From Ridgeia piscesae (taxonomy: Eukaryota > Annelida > Polychaeta > Sabellida > Siboglinidae), in assembly GCA_025642075.2 (NCBI GenBank), contig JAODUO010000126.1:941501-1005500 (forward strand): a stretch of DNA of 64,000 nt, given 5' to 3'. A program made the translations under genes and the position numbers. Shown piece after piece: positions 37,601 to 51,600 of the stretch; position 1 is the stretch's first letter; every line of letters starts with the position of its first letter. A model generated the notes under the pieces. It saw only the letters and a list, made by a program, of their open reading frames with translations, did not search any database and had not been told where the DNA came from.

Positions 37601-39610
37601 CAGATTTAATTAAGGTTTGTATGTGTACGTATTCTTGAGAGTACACATGCCTGACTGACAGTGTGGGTACTGACAGTGTGGTGCCTGTGGTGCCTGTAGT
37701 GCATGTGGTGCTGTAGTGTATGTGGATCCTGTGGTTCATGTGGTGCATGTGGTGCCTGTGGTGCGTTCATGCTCGGACATTATGATCAACATGCCCGCTT
37801 ATTTAATGCCTTTTCAGATTAAACATAATCACTCCTGTTATTCAATCTACAATGTCAAAGTCCATGCAACAATGTTGGTCTTGTAAATCCTAGCAAAGAG
37901 ATTTCATCACACAGAACAGACATTGTTAGCACAAATGTGGTTCAAGAAACAACTCACCCAGTGGGTCCTTCTTGGGCTTCTTCAGCTGTTGTGAGAGAGA
38001 AGACAATCACCATCAGTTACATCCCAATTAATATTCACAGACTTATTCAATTAAATACAAAAAGATCAATACAAATTCATAATGGTAAAACAAGTACCGT
38101 AAATCCTGTATTACTAGCCGCACCCCTAATTAAAGCCCCACCCCGACTGCGTGCGACATACTGCCGTAGAGCGCGCAATTTGGAAACATTTTAATGTGTT
38201 TCATAAAAGTCATAACTTTGCTAATAATGATCATAAATGAATAACTGAAAGACTCATTATTGTAATCATTTATAATTACAACACAGTATGTATTTTAATC
38301 GGAACATTACTACGTGAATTAGGACAAAAACGGGAACCAAAATAACCACAATTTCACCATGCTATCAGAACATAATTGGGTGGCAGAATATACATACATC
38401 CAACGAATAAAATGTAGCCACATATTTAAGCTATTCAATGGTGTTAATTTTTTTTTAAATATGTTAAGAAGTATTGGTTTTATAGGATTGTATGTAGAAC
38501 CATGCATAATGCTGGCACCTATAAAATGTAAGCTACCCATCCTCTCCCAGGCCTGTGTTGGCTAAACTTCAAAGACGCTTCCTTGCCGGCTAGCAACAAT
38601 GTAATAACTTGGCGTCTCCGCCAGCGTGGGAACGGATGTAACACATTTTTCTCAGACAGTCGTCCCTTAATTAGGCCACCAGCCACCCGTGTTTGTCCAG
38701 GCAGCGCCCAGGCACATGGAAGTCAGGGTTACAACATTGTATCTTGACACAGAAAGCAAATGCAATTAACTCAGTCGTCAGTGGCTGGGAAGCCCTGGTA
38801 GAGTGTGGTGTTGTTTTGACAATCAGCATGAAGCCTGGCTTTTATAGACGTGTGAACATTGTTCTTGGAACTGAGATTAAAACTAATGTCAAAACAAAAC
38901 AGACGGCGTGGGATTGATGCTAACAAAGGACGATGACATAACATTTATTTGCCGGCGCGTGCGGCAGCATCAAAGACTCAGACACGGACACATTACACTG
39001 AACGACACCATCATGCCATTCGCGACAGCGTTCTTTGACAGCGACAATACTACAGTAGTGCTGACAAAGGATTATATTGACTGTGAAAGGAATTATTTCA
39101 TCATATTTGATGATGATTGTCTGGTGTACGTGTACCCACAGCAACGATCAACGATGTTGCCAACGTTGAAATGGATACATGAAATGGCGCCGCCGAGCCG
39201 TTCCCTTCCCCGACGCATTCTTTGACAGCGACGATGAAAGGGACTTTTGTGGAGTATAACTGTGACATGTTTTCATATTATGATCGTTGTATCTGAACAT
39301 TTTATGGAAATGGGATTTTATTAACTGTGTTATATCACTTGTTAATCACAAGTGGCAATTGTAATACAATGTGTTATTTATAAAACCGGCTTCGTTTCTT
39401 CGGTAAGTTTTTCACGTTTATACCGACAATTCTGTGACCCAAATGTCAATTTGTTTTGGCAAATTACTGTATTTAAAGCCGCACCCCAACTTTGGCGTTT
39501 TCGTCCTCATTTCGGCTACACACTACTGTATTAGTAGCCGCGGCTAGTAATACAGGAGTTATGGTATGTATTTTATGACTAATAACTAAATTGTATTCAT
39601 ATATAACATA

Positions 39611-39665
<55 letters not shown>

Positions 39666-42600
39666 GTGTAAAATACACACACAGGTGTTACATTTAATGG
39701 TTCAGACTCCTTGTGAAATAGTTTTATATTTTGTAATCAATAAACAAATATTAGATATGGCACTGATGGAGGCACAGACAGACGGACGAATGAACAGACA
39801 GATGGATGATAATAATAAGAAAATTCAAATACAGCCCTTTTCAGCCTGCTCAAAAGCGCTTTACAGGTTCAATCATTAAAACAAGTCACAAATACTACTA
39901 GATGGATGAAGAGACAGGCAGATGGAAGGACAACGAGGCAGACACGTACAGATATTTGGATAAGCGGACGGTTAGACGGCCGGACGGCCAATGAGAGAGT
40001 ACTTACCAGAGCACAGCAGCGACTAACGGTGATGAAGGTGAGTGTGGTGATGACGGTGATGGCGACCAGCAGGGCCTTGGTCGGAGGCAGACCTGTTGGT
40101 TCATGCTCCAGGAGTTGCTGTACGGAGCCTGGCAACTGAAACAGACCACCTACGGTCAGTCTCTACCAGTCACATGACTTACCTGTGTGTGTGGCTGTTT
40201 ACATCATAGTAAACTGGTATATGTTGATGCATTAGCTTCCAGTTGTATATCAAATTAAATTCAAATTGATTACTGTTACATACCATACTGTTTCTACTCA
40301 ACAACCAACATACTGTTAGTCTGTCAACATTTCTCTGATATTGCTAGAACACTTAGATCATCTGTTTCCAAACAGCTTTTCTTCCTACCACTAAGCTCAA
40401 GATTGACAAATGTGCTTTCTCTGTAGTTGTGCCAACAATGTGTAATCAATTTCCTATTCCAACTAAATCTTCTGAAACTTTATAATTGTTACAATTATTA
40501 TGTAATATGTTTAACACATAATTACAATTCCACCATCTTGAGATTAAGATTCTACACTTACCTCATAAATTACACCGACACATAACAAGATAAACAGGCA
40601 TCCAAATGGTATAAATGTTTCCCTTTGTTGTCGGATCCATTTATTACATTAATATGCTAACCAACCCTTACTCCTGGCTATGTTCAGTTGGTGAGTTAGT
40701 GACGTACACTAAATTGATGTTCAATTGGTGATGATCAATTAAATTAATTATATAGTTATTTAGAATTATTTCCATGCGACATGATTTTTCTCAAGGATCT
40801 TTCTCTCGAGAATGCCAAGGTGGTGTTACTTGATTGACCGTGGCAATCACTGGTGATGGTAGAAATGAACTAGTCAGTTTAGTCTGTTTAAGTCTAAGAT
40901 ACAAAATACTGTAAGCTGCAACAGGTGCCCTGCTGCCTTCGCTCAGTGCTCCCTAGTTACGCTACAGAGTGAAACTTATAGTATTATAAGTATCTGCAGC
41001 TATTTATAGAACGGTCTTGCGTAAGCCATATGTCTGCCACTTTTCGTCTCTGGAACACGAGACTGCACTGAATCTGGTGATTTTGTTGTTGATAAAGATT
41101 TATATATGACATATACTGTTGCAAACAAAGAACATTAAATAAATAAATCCTCATAAACAACAGCATCACTAGATAACTAAAGACGGCAAACATATCGCCT
41201 ACACCAGACCATGCTATAAATAGCTGCAGATGCCTTGCGCCGGTCGACAAAAACTTGCGGTGGAATAGCACAATATATATAGAGCTTATTTAAAATCCCT
41301 TACTGCGACACATTATGAGACAAAGATAAAACAACGGCACTTACAACATTGATGAGAGCTTGTAGGAGCGGCTCAAGAGCAGCGAGCACACTCACAAAGA
41401 CGTTCATGAGAATCCAGCTTGTGCTCTCCTCCTGCGTTGTCGAGTCGACGTCATGCTCCTCTGCCACCTGGATACTTGGCTCAGTCGGTGCACCAATGTC
41501 ACCCACAGGTGGCGCCACTTCATCGTCAGTCGGACTCGAGGATAGGAGTGGCCGTATCTGGAGCAACTCCGTCAGACAGTCCTTGTTGTGTCACTGTCTC
41601 CACAGGTGGTGTTGACGTGTCACTCAGATGTTCAGCGTCATTGCTACTCTCTAGAGGGCGCCTTGTTTGGAAGTCGGGCGTGTCATACGTTTCCAGTCTC
41701 TCATTGGGAGTCAACGTGTGTGGCTCCACCATCGAAGCCTCAGTTTCATTCTGCAGTGTCTCGGTGGCTGGGTCCGGGGTGGATGTCTGGACGTCAGTAG
41801 CTGGAGACGGCTGGATGTCACTGTCTTCTGCTGATAGCGCGTCATTTGGTGTCAAATCATTGTTACTGTCAACCAGTTTGTCATCCTGGGATTCCGTTTT
41901 TTCGACATTCTTCCCTTCTTCTTCCTTCCGCTGTTCCTCCTCCTTCTTTCTTTGCTCTTCCTTCAGTTCCTCTTCCTTCTTCTGTTCTTCCTCCTTTTTT
42001 CTTTCCTCTTCCCTCTTCCTTTCTTCTTCCTGTTTTCTTTCCTCTTCCCTCTTCCCTTCCTCTTCTTTCTTTCTTTCCTCCTCCAACTTTAGTTCCTCTT
42101 CCTTCCTCCTTTCTTCCTCTTTGCGTTCTTCTTCCTTCAGCCTTTCCTCTTCTTTCAGCCTTTCCTCTTCTTTCAGTCTTTCCTCTTCTTTCAGCCTTTC
42201 CTCTTCTTTCAGTCTTTCCTCTTCTTTCAGCCTTTCCTCTTCTTTCAGTCTTGCTGCTTCCTTCAGTCTTTCCTCTTCTTTCAGTCTTGCTGCTTCTTTC
42301 AGTCTTTCCTCTTCTTTCAGCCTTTCCAGTTCCTTCAGTCTTTCCTCCTCCTTCCCCTTTTCCTCCTCCATCTTGCGTTCGGTATCCTCTCCCTTTACTG
42401 GTTCTTCTTGAGCCACGGGGACAGTTGCTGACAGTGTCACACTTACAGGTGTTGGCTGCACCACAGTTGACAAAGTCGACGATGACACAATGCCATCGTC
42501 ATGTGACACAGGAAGCTTCGGTGTTGGAGTAGGCTCGATGCTATCAATGGTTGATGTCATCTGGCTCGACTCAAGGATGGTTTCACTGGACGGCTCAAGA

Positions 42601-45600
42601 GTTTCGTCGACCAAGGTGGTACCCTCGACAACGTAGGTCTGTCGGGAATCAGCACCGTTGATTGTGGTCACTTGGTCGAGTCCAACGGTTGTACTGCCGT
42701 GAATGTCCACTGTTGCTTCCTGCTCTGGCTTCTTCTCTCCTGCTCCTTCACTTTGACTTGCTTCTGCCTCCTTCTTGTCATCATTTCCTGCATCATCACC
42801 TTCAGTGCTCACAGTCTCCGTACCACCGTCTCTAGTGACATCTTTATTTCCTTTGTTTTCCTCACCAGTCACCTCCTTAGCGTCATCTGCAATATCAACA
42901 TTTTCATCAACACCTTCATCCTCATCCTCCTCATCTTCGCTGTCCTCATATTCGTCCTCGTCAAACTCATCTGAGTCCTCCTCGTCATCACCATCATCAT
43001 CATCACCTACAATGTCACCTGCCTCAGGTGAGTCATTTACACCATCTACAATGTCACGTTTGTTAACATGTCCTTCTGTTGTGGAGCTGACCTCAGGCTC
43101 AGCCTTCGAATCTTTGCTCATCTGCTGCGGCATATCAGCAACATCTGATGCCGCACCCAGTCCAGCGTGCATGCCTTCTTGTTCTATCACCCCATCATCT
43201 TTACCCCTTCCACCTTCCATGGTATCAACCCCTTCACCCTTTTCCAGTCCTGTGTCTTCTAACATCCCAGCAACATCATCCCCAGGCACGTGACTGCTTC
43301 GATCCAAGCCATTCATGATGTCAACCGCTCCATCTGGCCAATCAGATTCGACATAGTCCTTCAGTGCGGGATGACTGCCGGGATCTCGATGCAGGTCAGT
43401 AATTGGGGATTCATGCAAAGCATGGTCACTAGATGGCACTGTTGCATGCACAGATTCGTCTGCTTTACCAACAACATGCTCTTCCAGAAATTCCGTCTCA
43501 CTATCGGGGTCTAGTGTTTGTGCCGAAACTCCCCCAATGACCTTCCCAAAGGGTGATAATATGGGGTTAAGATACTGCCATAAGTCATCAAAATTATTAT
43601 ATTTCTCATCAGATTTTTCATACAAGCCATTCTGGTTAGTGTCTTCATGCATATGATGTGAATATAAGGGTGCTTTCCCTTTCCTGGGATCATGGGGTTC
43701 TAGCGGGGAGGGGGGACTCTCAACATTGGCATGCACGTCTGGATTAGGTCTGACGCCAGCTATGGCGTGGTTATCGTTAATATCAACCTGTGAAAGAGGA
43801 ATGTTAGTTACATGCTCATTGTATCTGTCGTCATGCACATTAGACACACCAACGGAATTAGTACCACCAAACTCAGTGCTGCCATCTGCTGGAAGTGATG
43901 GGATTACATCGATTTGTTCACCAAGGTCGTTGACGTCTACGGGCGGGGGCATATCCAAGTCAGCATATGTCGACTCCAGCAATCTGTTCAGTTCTGGAAG
44001 GAAAACATGCCATGAAAATACAGTACATGTCACGATATCATACTTGTGATAAACTAGACAGATTAATCACAAATACCACAGTTTAGAAATCTAACACAAT
44101 ATTTCACATTTTCATCTATTACCGCAATGACTGCATTTGGTCACCTAAAAATGATAAAATTCCCAGGGGTAAAAACTCACAGTGCACAAAAGTAATTATT
44201 TCTCGTGTCTGAAAACACAGTATTGTTGGCAATGTTGGAAAACACAATAATTGTGCAGCATATAAAAAACAAATGGCATATGTACAGTCATTATGGTATA
44301 TTAAATTTGTGCACATGTTAATGAGACCCACCTAACTACATTTGTGATGCTTTGTAACAAAGACATCTGTTACGCCAGAGTATTGACCAGGCAGGGATAT
44401 ACAATATTACACACATTTATTGACTGCCAGGTTTTAATCAAGAATACAAATAAATGACCCTGACCTGAAGGATGTATAACGAACATATAATATACAATAC
44501 ATACTCAATAAATATCCACATGCATAGCCTAAATGTACTAGATTTATTTCCTTGTCAACAAATGTAGGAATGTTACAGACCTTACAGTAGCACTTCACGT
44601 AGACAATATTCCAGCATGCCACACTACTGACAAGAGCTACAAGCATTGAGTTACCTGTACTAATTACACCATGCACGTTAAATCTCAGGTAACACACTCA
44701 CCTGTTCAAAAACCAGATAAAATAATATTTATTTTGCAAAACCTACTGATCCTAAAGCAGAGTCGAAAGTTAAATTAATGGAGTTCAAGACAAATGTTAG
44801 CGTGCATATCAACATCTACCCATGCATGCAAGTACGGTGCAATCTAAAAATCAACAAAGTTTAATTATATTAATAATAACTACTTAAACAGTACACATTT
44901 TAAGAAAACATGCTCTTTTTATGCATGCTCTCTCTCAAACACACAAACATATAGTATTTTTCTACTGGGTAAAACGATAGGCGAGATGATAGAGTGAGCT
45001 GGTAGGGTGAGCTGGGCAAGGAACAAAGGTGTATTGTGACATGGGCTTGCTCCCTGGAACTAGTTTAAAATCTAACTTCAAGATGGTGCATTATGAGGTC
45101 TGTTTAACCTATTCTCTGGCACACAGTGGAATAAATAAATCTACAAATGAGCATGCAAACGTGTTTGTAGCATTACTTGTAAATAGTCAACAGGGAAATA
45201 GGAAATACCATGAGCCAAGAGGTGGTAATTTCAGCATATCTCAAGTGCGGTGGCTTAGAAAAAGAGCGAGGTGGCTCATCTCACCCATCTTATAGCAGGG
45301 GAACACTGATATACTATTGATGATAAAGTACGACAATATTCACACAAAAACACACCCATGCAACTAGAAGTTTTCATTCCAACAGTTAGTACTGAAAACT
45401 TCTTCGCTACATCTACCACAGTACATCAACTAAGCAGACTGATTTATGACAGGCAAGGCTACAACGAGCTCCCTTACCCTCAATCTCACTATCATCCCCC
45501 GATGTTGGTATATGTTGTTTCAGGAAACCCGATTGCGCCTTCAAAAATTTCTCCCTGCGCTTTCTAAATCTCTCCTGAATAATGTCACCTGCATCACAGA

Positions 45601-48600
45601 AAATCTGAACTGGAACAGATTCTTCTTACCAAGGGAACTACTTCTGATACAAACTCAAATCAACACGAGTTTTCCTCGTTACCAAGACGAAGCAGTTTAG
45701 TCCAGTTGAGTGGATCCAGTGAATTCTAAAAAATATTGTTGCCAATCATCTGTAGAACACATCTACTTATTCATTATTGAAAATATAATCTAAATTATTT
45801 TATCAATTGTTTTTATAGTTTTGTTCCATCTTTTACACTATCATAAAAAAACTGTTTCTCTGTTTTGCATTTATCCAAATTATTCCAGTTAATATTCCAT
45901 GTTTTACACTATTATTAAATGTTTTTCACAGCTTTGGATTTATCCCAATCATTCCACTCAGCACGCAGACTGCTGTTCATAACCAATTTTTTTATTTTGT
46001 ATGTTTGATAAGTAGTTAAGAATGTTCACGTTAGACAGTCACCTACCAGTAACCTCCTCTCTGGGAGTTCCAGGGTTCGTTGTATCTTCACTGACAGTGT
46101 TTTCTTCCTTCCCTGTCTCCCCTTCTGTGGCTACTTCCTGTGTGTCTGGCCCTACTGTTCCTGCCGTCTCCCCAGAACCGAACAAGTTGCCTATAACAGC
46201 CATTTCCAAAGTTATGACCTAACCAGTCAACATTAACACATGCGAATCAGTTGACAGATCCAGTACCAGGTATGTCACTGTTGCCTATATCACAATCCTA
46301 ATTACACGTGTGATCTGCCAAGTTTGGCCTACCATAAATGTTTACATAATTATACAAGATTTTTTATTAAAACACACTTTTAAAATGTCACATAAACACA
46401 GCCCTGAACACTTGACGAAATACAAATTATATGAACATTACAAGGTATCAAGAATCTATAGAAATTAACAATTATCTTAGGTCTCAGATGTGTGCATATG
46501 TTCAACTTGGTCAAATACATAAAATACAAGTTGCTGTATGACTATCTGATATATATTTGATTAAATATGAACACCAAATACGACAAAAATACAAGGTTTT
46601 GATAAACGACAAATTCAACTAATACAAAATCAGCATATACATATAAATACATTAAATACAGATTAATACATTTTAATCACAAACGGAGACACTGCATCAG
46701 AACACCACAGCAAGATGTCGCTAGATCTAGCAAGAAACAACAATCTACGTGGACAGGGTTAAGCTGCTGAGACTACTGACCCAGTGCTGAGAAGAAGCCG
46801 CCCTCGGCCTCGTCACCTGTGCAAGGGAGCAGCGAGTGAGTCAAGTGATGTTAGACAACTCTACCAGTAATGTTCAAGCTTCCTAACAATTGCATCTGTA
46901 CGTGCGTATCTGACTGGCAAGCATCTGACAGTGCATTCAAGTGCAGCTGTGATAAATTCAATGCATTTGCAGTTATGCATAAATATTGCATTTGCATGAC
47001 ACAAAACATTTGATTTTTCAAATGCCCATGACATGCATTTCAAATGCAAACATAGTGTCTGAATTTAGTTATTACTGTAAATTTTCTCATTCTTCACAAT
47101 ATTGACCCCTTCATTGGCCATATTAAAACAAGTCAAATGCAGTAATACATGTATGATGAAAACATGAATTTGATTGTATATATCCCCAAAACACACAATC
47201 ATGAGCAATACAAAAAAATTGTATATTTGCATATATTGACAAACTTAATTGAAACATTCTGACATTGATTTGTTAACATGCTTAACCTATAATTTGCCAG
47301 TGAGCACGCAATACATCAAAATCAGTGCAAATTCACTACTAGAACCCTCTACCCCAAAGAAGCACTCAGATATTTAAACTATGCTAAATTATATCAAAGA
47401 AAGAATTAAAAAAGATTGTTAGAAACAGTGTATTTGTCTTGTTGTAAATTGTAAGAGAGTAGACTGTTTACTAGACCATGACCACATAAAATTAAACACG
47501 AGTATGTGTGCATGTAGCTGTCAAGGTTGGTGGTATGGATATTTTTTTCACATGTATGTTGACAAAATCCTAGATATACATAAAAGTGGTAAATGCTAAT
47601 TAGTAATTACAAAACAATTCCATCTACAATTAAGTAAACTTTCATTCATTCATTAAACTGCTTTGAAAACTTTCCAACGTTCACAAAAAAACACTAATAT
47701 GATGCAACAAGATGTAAAGGTTTTCAGACACTAACCAATTCACAAATTGCCAAAACATAAAATTACTTACATACGCACATGGAGCACTTAGGATAAATTC
47801 ACTATAAAAATCACACTCTCACACTGGGGAAGTTAAAATAGCCTAATGCTAAACGAAAACTGCATCAAATTTAGTTCGTTTTTCAAGACATGCCAATGTT
47901 TGCCACAAAGTAGGTTCCAACTTTAAGTAGTGTGGCAAAAACGTGTCAACGTGATAAGTTAGTGGTGCAAACTGCCAGAAAACTATAAAAGATTAGTGAG
48001 TGTGGATGAACACGTGAAATGCTAAAGCACACAAAAGATGCTCTGACAAGATCTATGCAAGACAAGCACCCACCCTTCTCTTCTGGTCTCTCCTTCTGCC
48101 CCTCAACCACTGCCTCCTCCTTGGGCACTTCTTTGTCCCGTGATCCCGCTGCCTCTTCTTCCCCAGCCTCCGTACCAATGATATCCTCATCACCCTGCTC
48201 TTCTTCAGACTCCTCATCTTCTTCATCCATGTCAGTTTCATCTGTAGTGGTAGTCATCTTCTCTTCTGTCTTCTCTCCTGACTCACCTGTCTCCTTCACT
48301 CCAGCATCTTCTTTCTGCTGCTCTTGTTCCTGCAACGGAGGCTGCTCCTGTTGTTGTTCTTGTGATGAAGGCTGCTGCTGTTGTTGTTGTTCCTCCGGTG
48401 GCTGCTTTTGTTGTACCTCAGGTGGCTGCTGCTGTTGTTGTTCTTGTGATGAAGGCTGCTGCTGCTGTTGTTGTACCTCTGGTGGCGGCTGTTGTTGTTC
48501 TTGCGCTGGTGGCTGCTGTTGTTGTTCTTGCGCTGGTGGCTGCTGTTGTTGTTCTTGCGCTGGTGGCTGCTGTTGTTGTACCTCAGCTGGCTGTTGTTGT

Positions 48601-51600
48601 TGTACCTCTGGTGGTGGCTGTTGTTGTTCTTGAGCTGGAGGCTGCTGTTGTTGTTCCTGCTGTTGATCTTGTGGTGCCTGTTGTTGTTCTTGAGCTGGAG
48701 GCTGCTGTTGTTGTTCCTGCTGTTGTTGTTGTTCCTGCTGTTGATCTTGTGGTGGCTGTTTCTGTTCATCTGGTGGAGGTTGCTGTTGTTGCTGTTGCTG
48801 TTGTTTCTGCTGATGTTGTTGTTGCTGGAGCAGCTGCTGTTGTTTCTGCCTCTCTATGTCCTCCTGGTAGTGGAGATCAGTGTTCAAGATTAACATTGAA
48901 GAGAGAAATATAATCATTGTTCTGTACTGTGTCAATGTCCTGTACTGTGTCAGTGTCCTGTACCATGTCAGTGTCCTGTACCGTGTCAGTGTCCTGTACG
49001 GTGTCAGTGTCCTGTACGGTGTCAGTGTCCTGTACTGTGTCACTTCCTGTACTGTGTCAGTGTCCTATATTGAACTGTGTCATTGTCCTATATTGAACTG
49101 TGTCAGTGTCCTATATTGAACTGTGTCATTGTCCTATATTGAACTGTGTCATTGTCCTATATTGAACTGTGTCAGTGTCCTATATTGAACTGTGTCAGTG
49201 TCCTACATTGTACTGTGCCCATTTTATGTACAGTATCCACATTATATGCTGTGTCTACGTCATGTACGGTGTTCATGTTCTGTACTATAGCAATGTTCTG
49301 TACTCAATCCTGTAAATGTTCTACACAATGTTACTGGTCAATGTTCTGTATTTTGTCAACACGGAGACACAAAGGAACATCTCACCGGGGTTGGATCAAC
49401 TTTCTTGTCTGGTTCTGCACTGTCTGCTCCACCAGTGACATCGTCAGGCTGGGCCCCTTCTGTGGCAGTACCAGCCTGTGGAGCTGACGTTTTCTTCTGT
49501 AATTAAAGCATTGGTACAAAATATAGTTAACTTCAGTAATAAGCATGGTGCATATAGTCAGTGAGTATATTCATATAACTATATTTTGTACATACTATAT
49601 TACGTGTACATTCTGACAGCTCACACATTGGCAAAATAAATTTACGAATCTGTTACAGATATACTATACTGCATAGCTTTATGCAGAGACCCGTCCACCC
49701 GTCATTTGGACAGGGAAAAACTGTTGTGGACGGGTAGAAATATGGATGGACGGGTGGTGGAAGGGTAAAAAATTAAGGAGCAAAAAAACCATAACCAAAA
49801 CCATAGATATTGTCAGTTATGCCTCAAAAGTGAGTGTAAACGGTGTCACATGTGTATTTGTAGTCCATTTCAGGTCATCAAACACATTTAAAGCTTGTAA
49901 ACTGGCTTAACAGTTAACATCCATATGTCCACCAAAACATGTGTGACTGGTAATAATTTGGTCCTGCATAAAGCCCTGCTATACTGATTCTAGGACTTCC
50001 TAGAATCAGCATAGTATATATTTTAATTCATATATTCATGTATGAATTCAAATTTATACTAGCATTGCACTGTATTTGCACACATTGGTCAGCATTTACT
50101 CAGCAATACACTGTTTTGGAAAGAAACAGGAAGTAGCAAAACACTAACTGTTGTTTAATAAATGCAATGCAAACAAACTGTTAAAACTGCGTTAAATGTC
50201 TGAATAGTAATACTTTTGACGACATGCTATCATTTGTAACACGTCTAATAATGATCTAATTTCAGTATTAAATATATTACTCAGGTCAATCTATCAAGAA
50301 AACGTCACCACATACCTCTGTAGGCAGGACAACGTTTGGTGCGTGCTCATAAATGTGGAACTCTCGCAGCATCTTGAAGGGCACATATCCCCGCTTGCCA
50401 TTCACCTCACAACCCCATAAGTCCATGCGAGTGCCAGCAGACTTGGAGTATATTCGTATCGTCTGCCCATGCTCAAAGCTGAGAATATCTGGGTCATCGC
50501 TTGTGTATTTTGTCACAGCATGTGCCAGGGATATCGTTTCTGCAATACGAACGTATATATGTATCATGTCATACTAGTTATCTTTCGATGATTTATCACT
50601 GCATGTACCAACTACCAAATTTGTGTCCTGTGCAGTTCTGTGTCCACAATATGAAGGTATCACTGTGATACCTTCATATTGTGTAGTATCTCTATTCCAT
50701 ATTTCCATTTGACCGCATTTGACCATCTTTTGTGAAAGTTTGTATTCAACTGCCAGCTACAATTGTTTACAAACCTGGTGTTTACATCATAATCCAGTGT
50801 CGTGCTCGTCGTCCCAGTACCACCTGATCACATTGCCGAAACACTGTTAAACTTGATATCCAAACATCTTGGATTTGCATGATGCACAAATGAGACATGT
50901 GTGACAGTATTCATAAATCATAATGCAGATTCATCTTGATTTGCATTCAAGGCATTTTGAAAGATGGAGAAGAAGAACATTAGTTATAGCACTGAAATTA
51001 AGTTATAATGTTGCTACTTTGACAATCATATTGCTATTAATAATGTATGGTTTTATTTAGTGCAGGTACCAGTGTTACCAAGTTCTCCTTCTGCAAATTA
51101 ATGACTGATAATTACTGTTATTGTGGTATATATACTCTATAGATTGCACCTTGCCTTTTCTATATGCAAACAATGTTATATTATGAATAATGTTCATGTC
51201 AAGTCATCAACGTAATTTGGAAAATGTGCTAACTTGGTGAAATATATATTTTGTAGGGTCACAAAATTAGAGAAAATATATTTAAATCCTGACTTATTTC
51301 ATTAGATAAATTCTGGCTCATCTCATTATTACAAATATATGTTGTTGAGTGCTCCTAAGGGTAATGGTGAAAAACATATATAGTTTCAACTGTGGTATTT
51401 TTAATTGTTTAAAATATGGGTATTTGTGAAGAATCCACCCCACCTAAAAGTTGCCATATAACTGTATCTTTGTAATTTTTTTCATTTAATTAATTCAATA
51501 ATTCACCACCATCCAAAGCATATTTGTTCTATAAACAGCTCGTCTTAAGACTTAATAATGTTTTAAGGCTGAAAAGACTATGTGGTTGGCATAAATAAAC

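Noticed and set aside
41419..42532. Long Ser/Phe/Leu-rich + strand frames
   Set aside because: Antisense shadows of the Glu/Arg/Lys repeat in TANGO1 exon 8.
48362..48913. + strand Val/Ala and Leu/Trp-rich frames
   Set aside because: Antisense shadows of the Gln/Pro repeat in TANGO1 exon 4.
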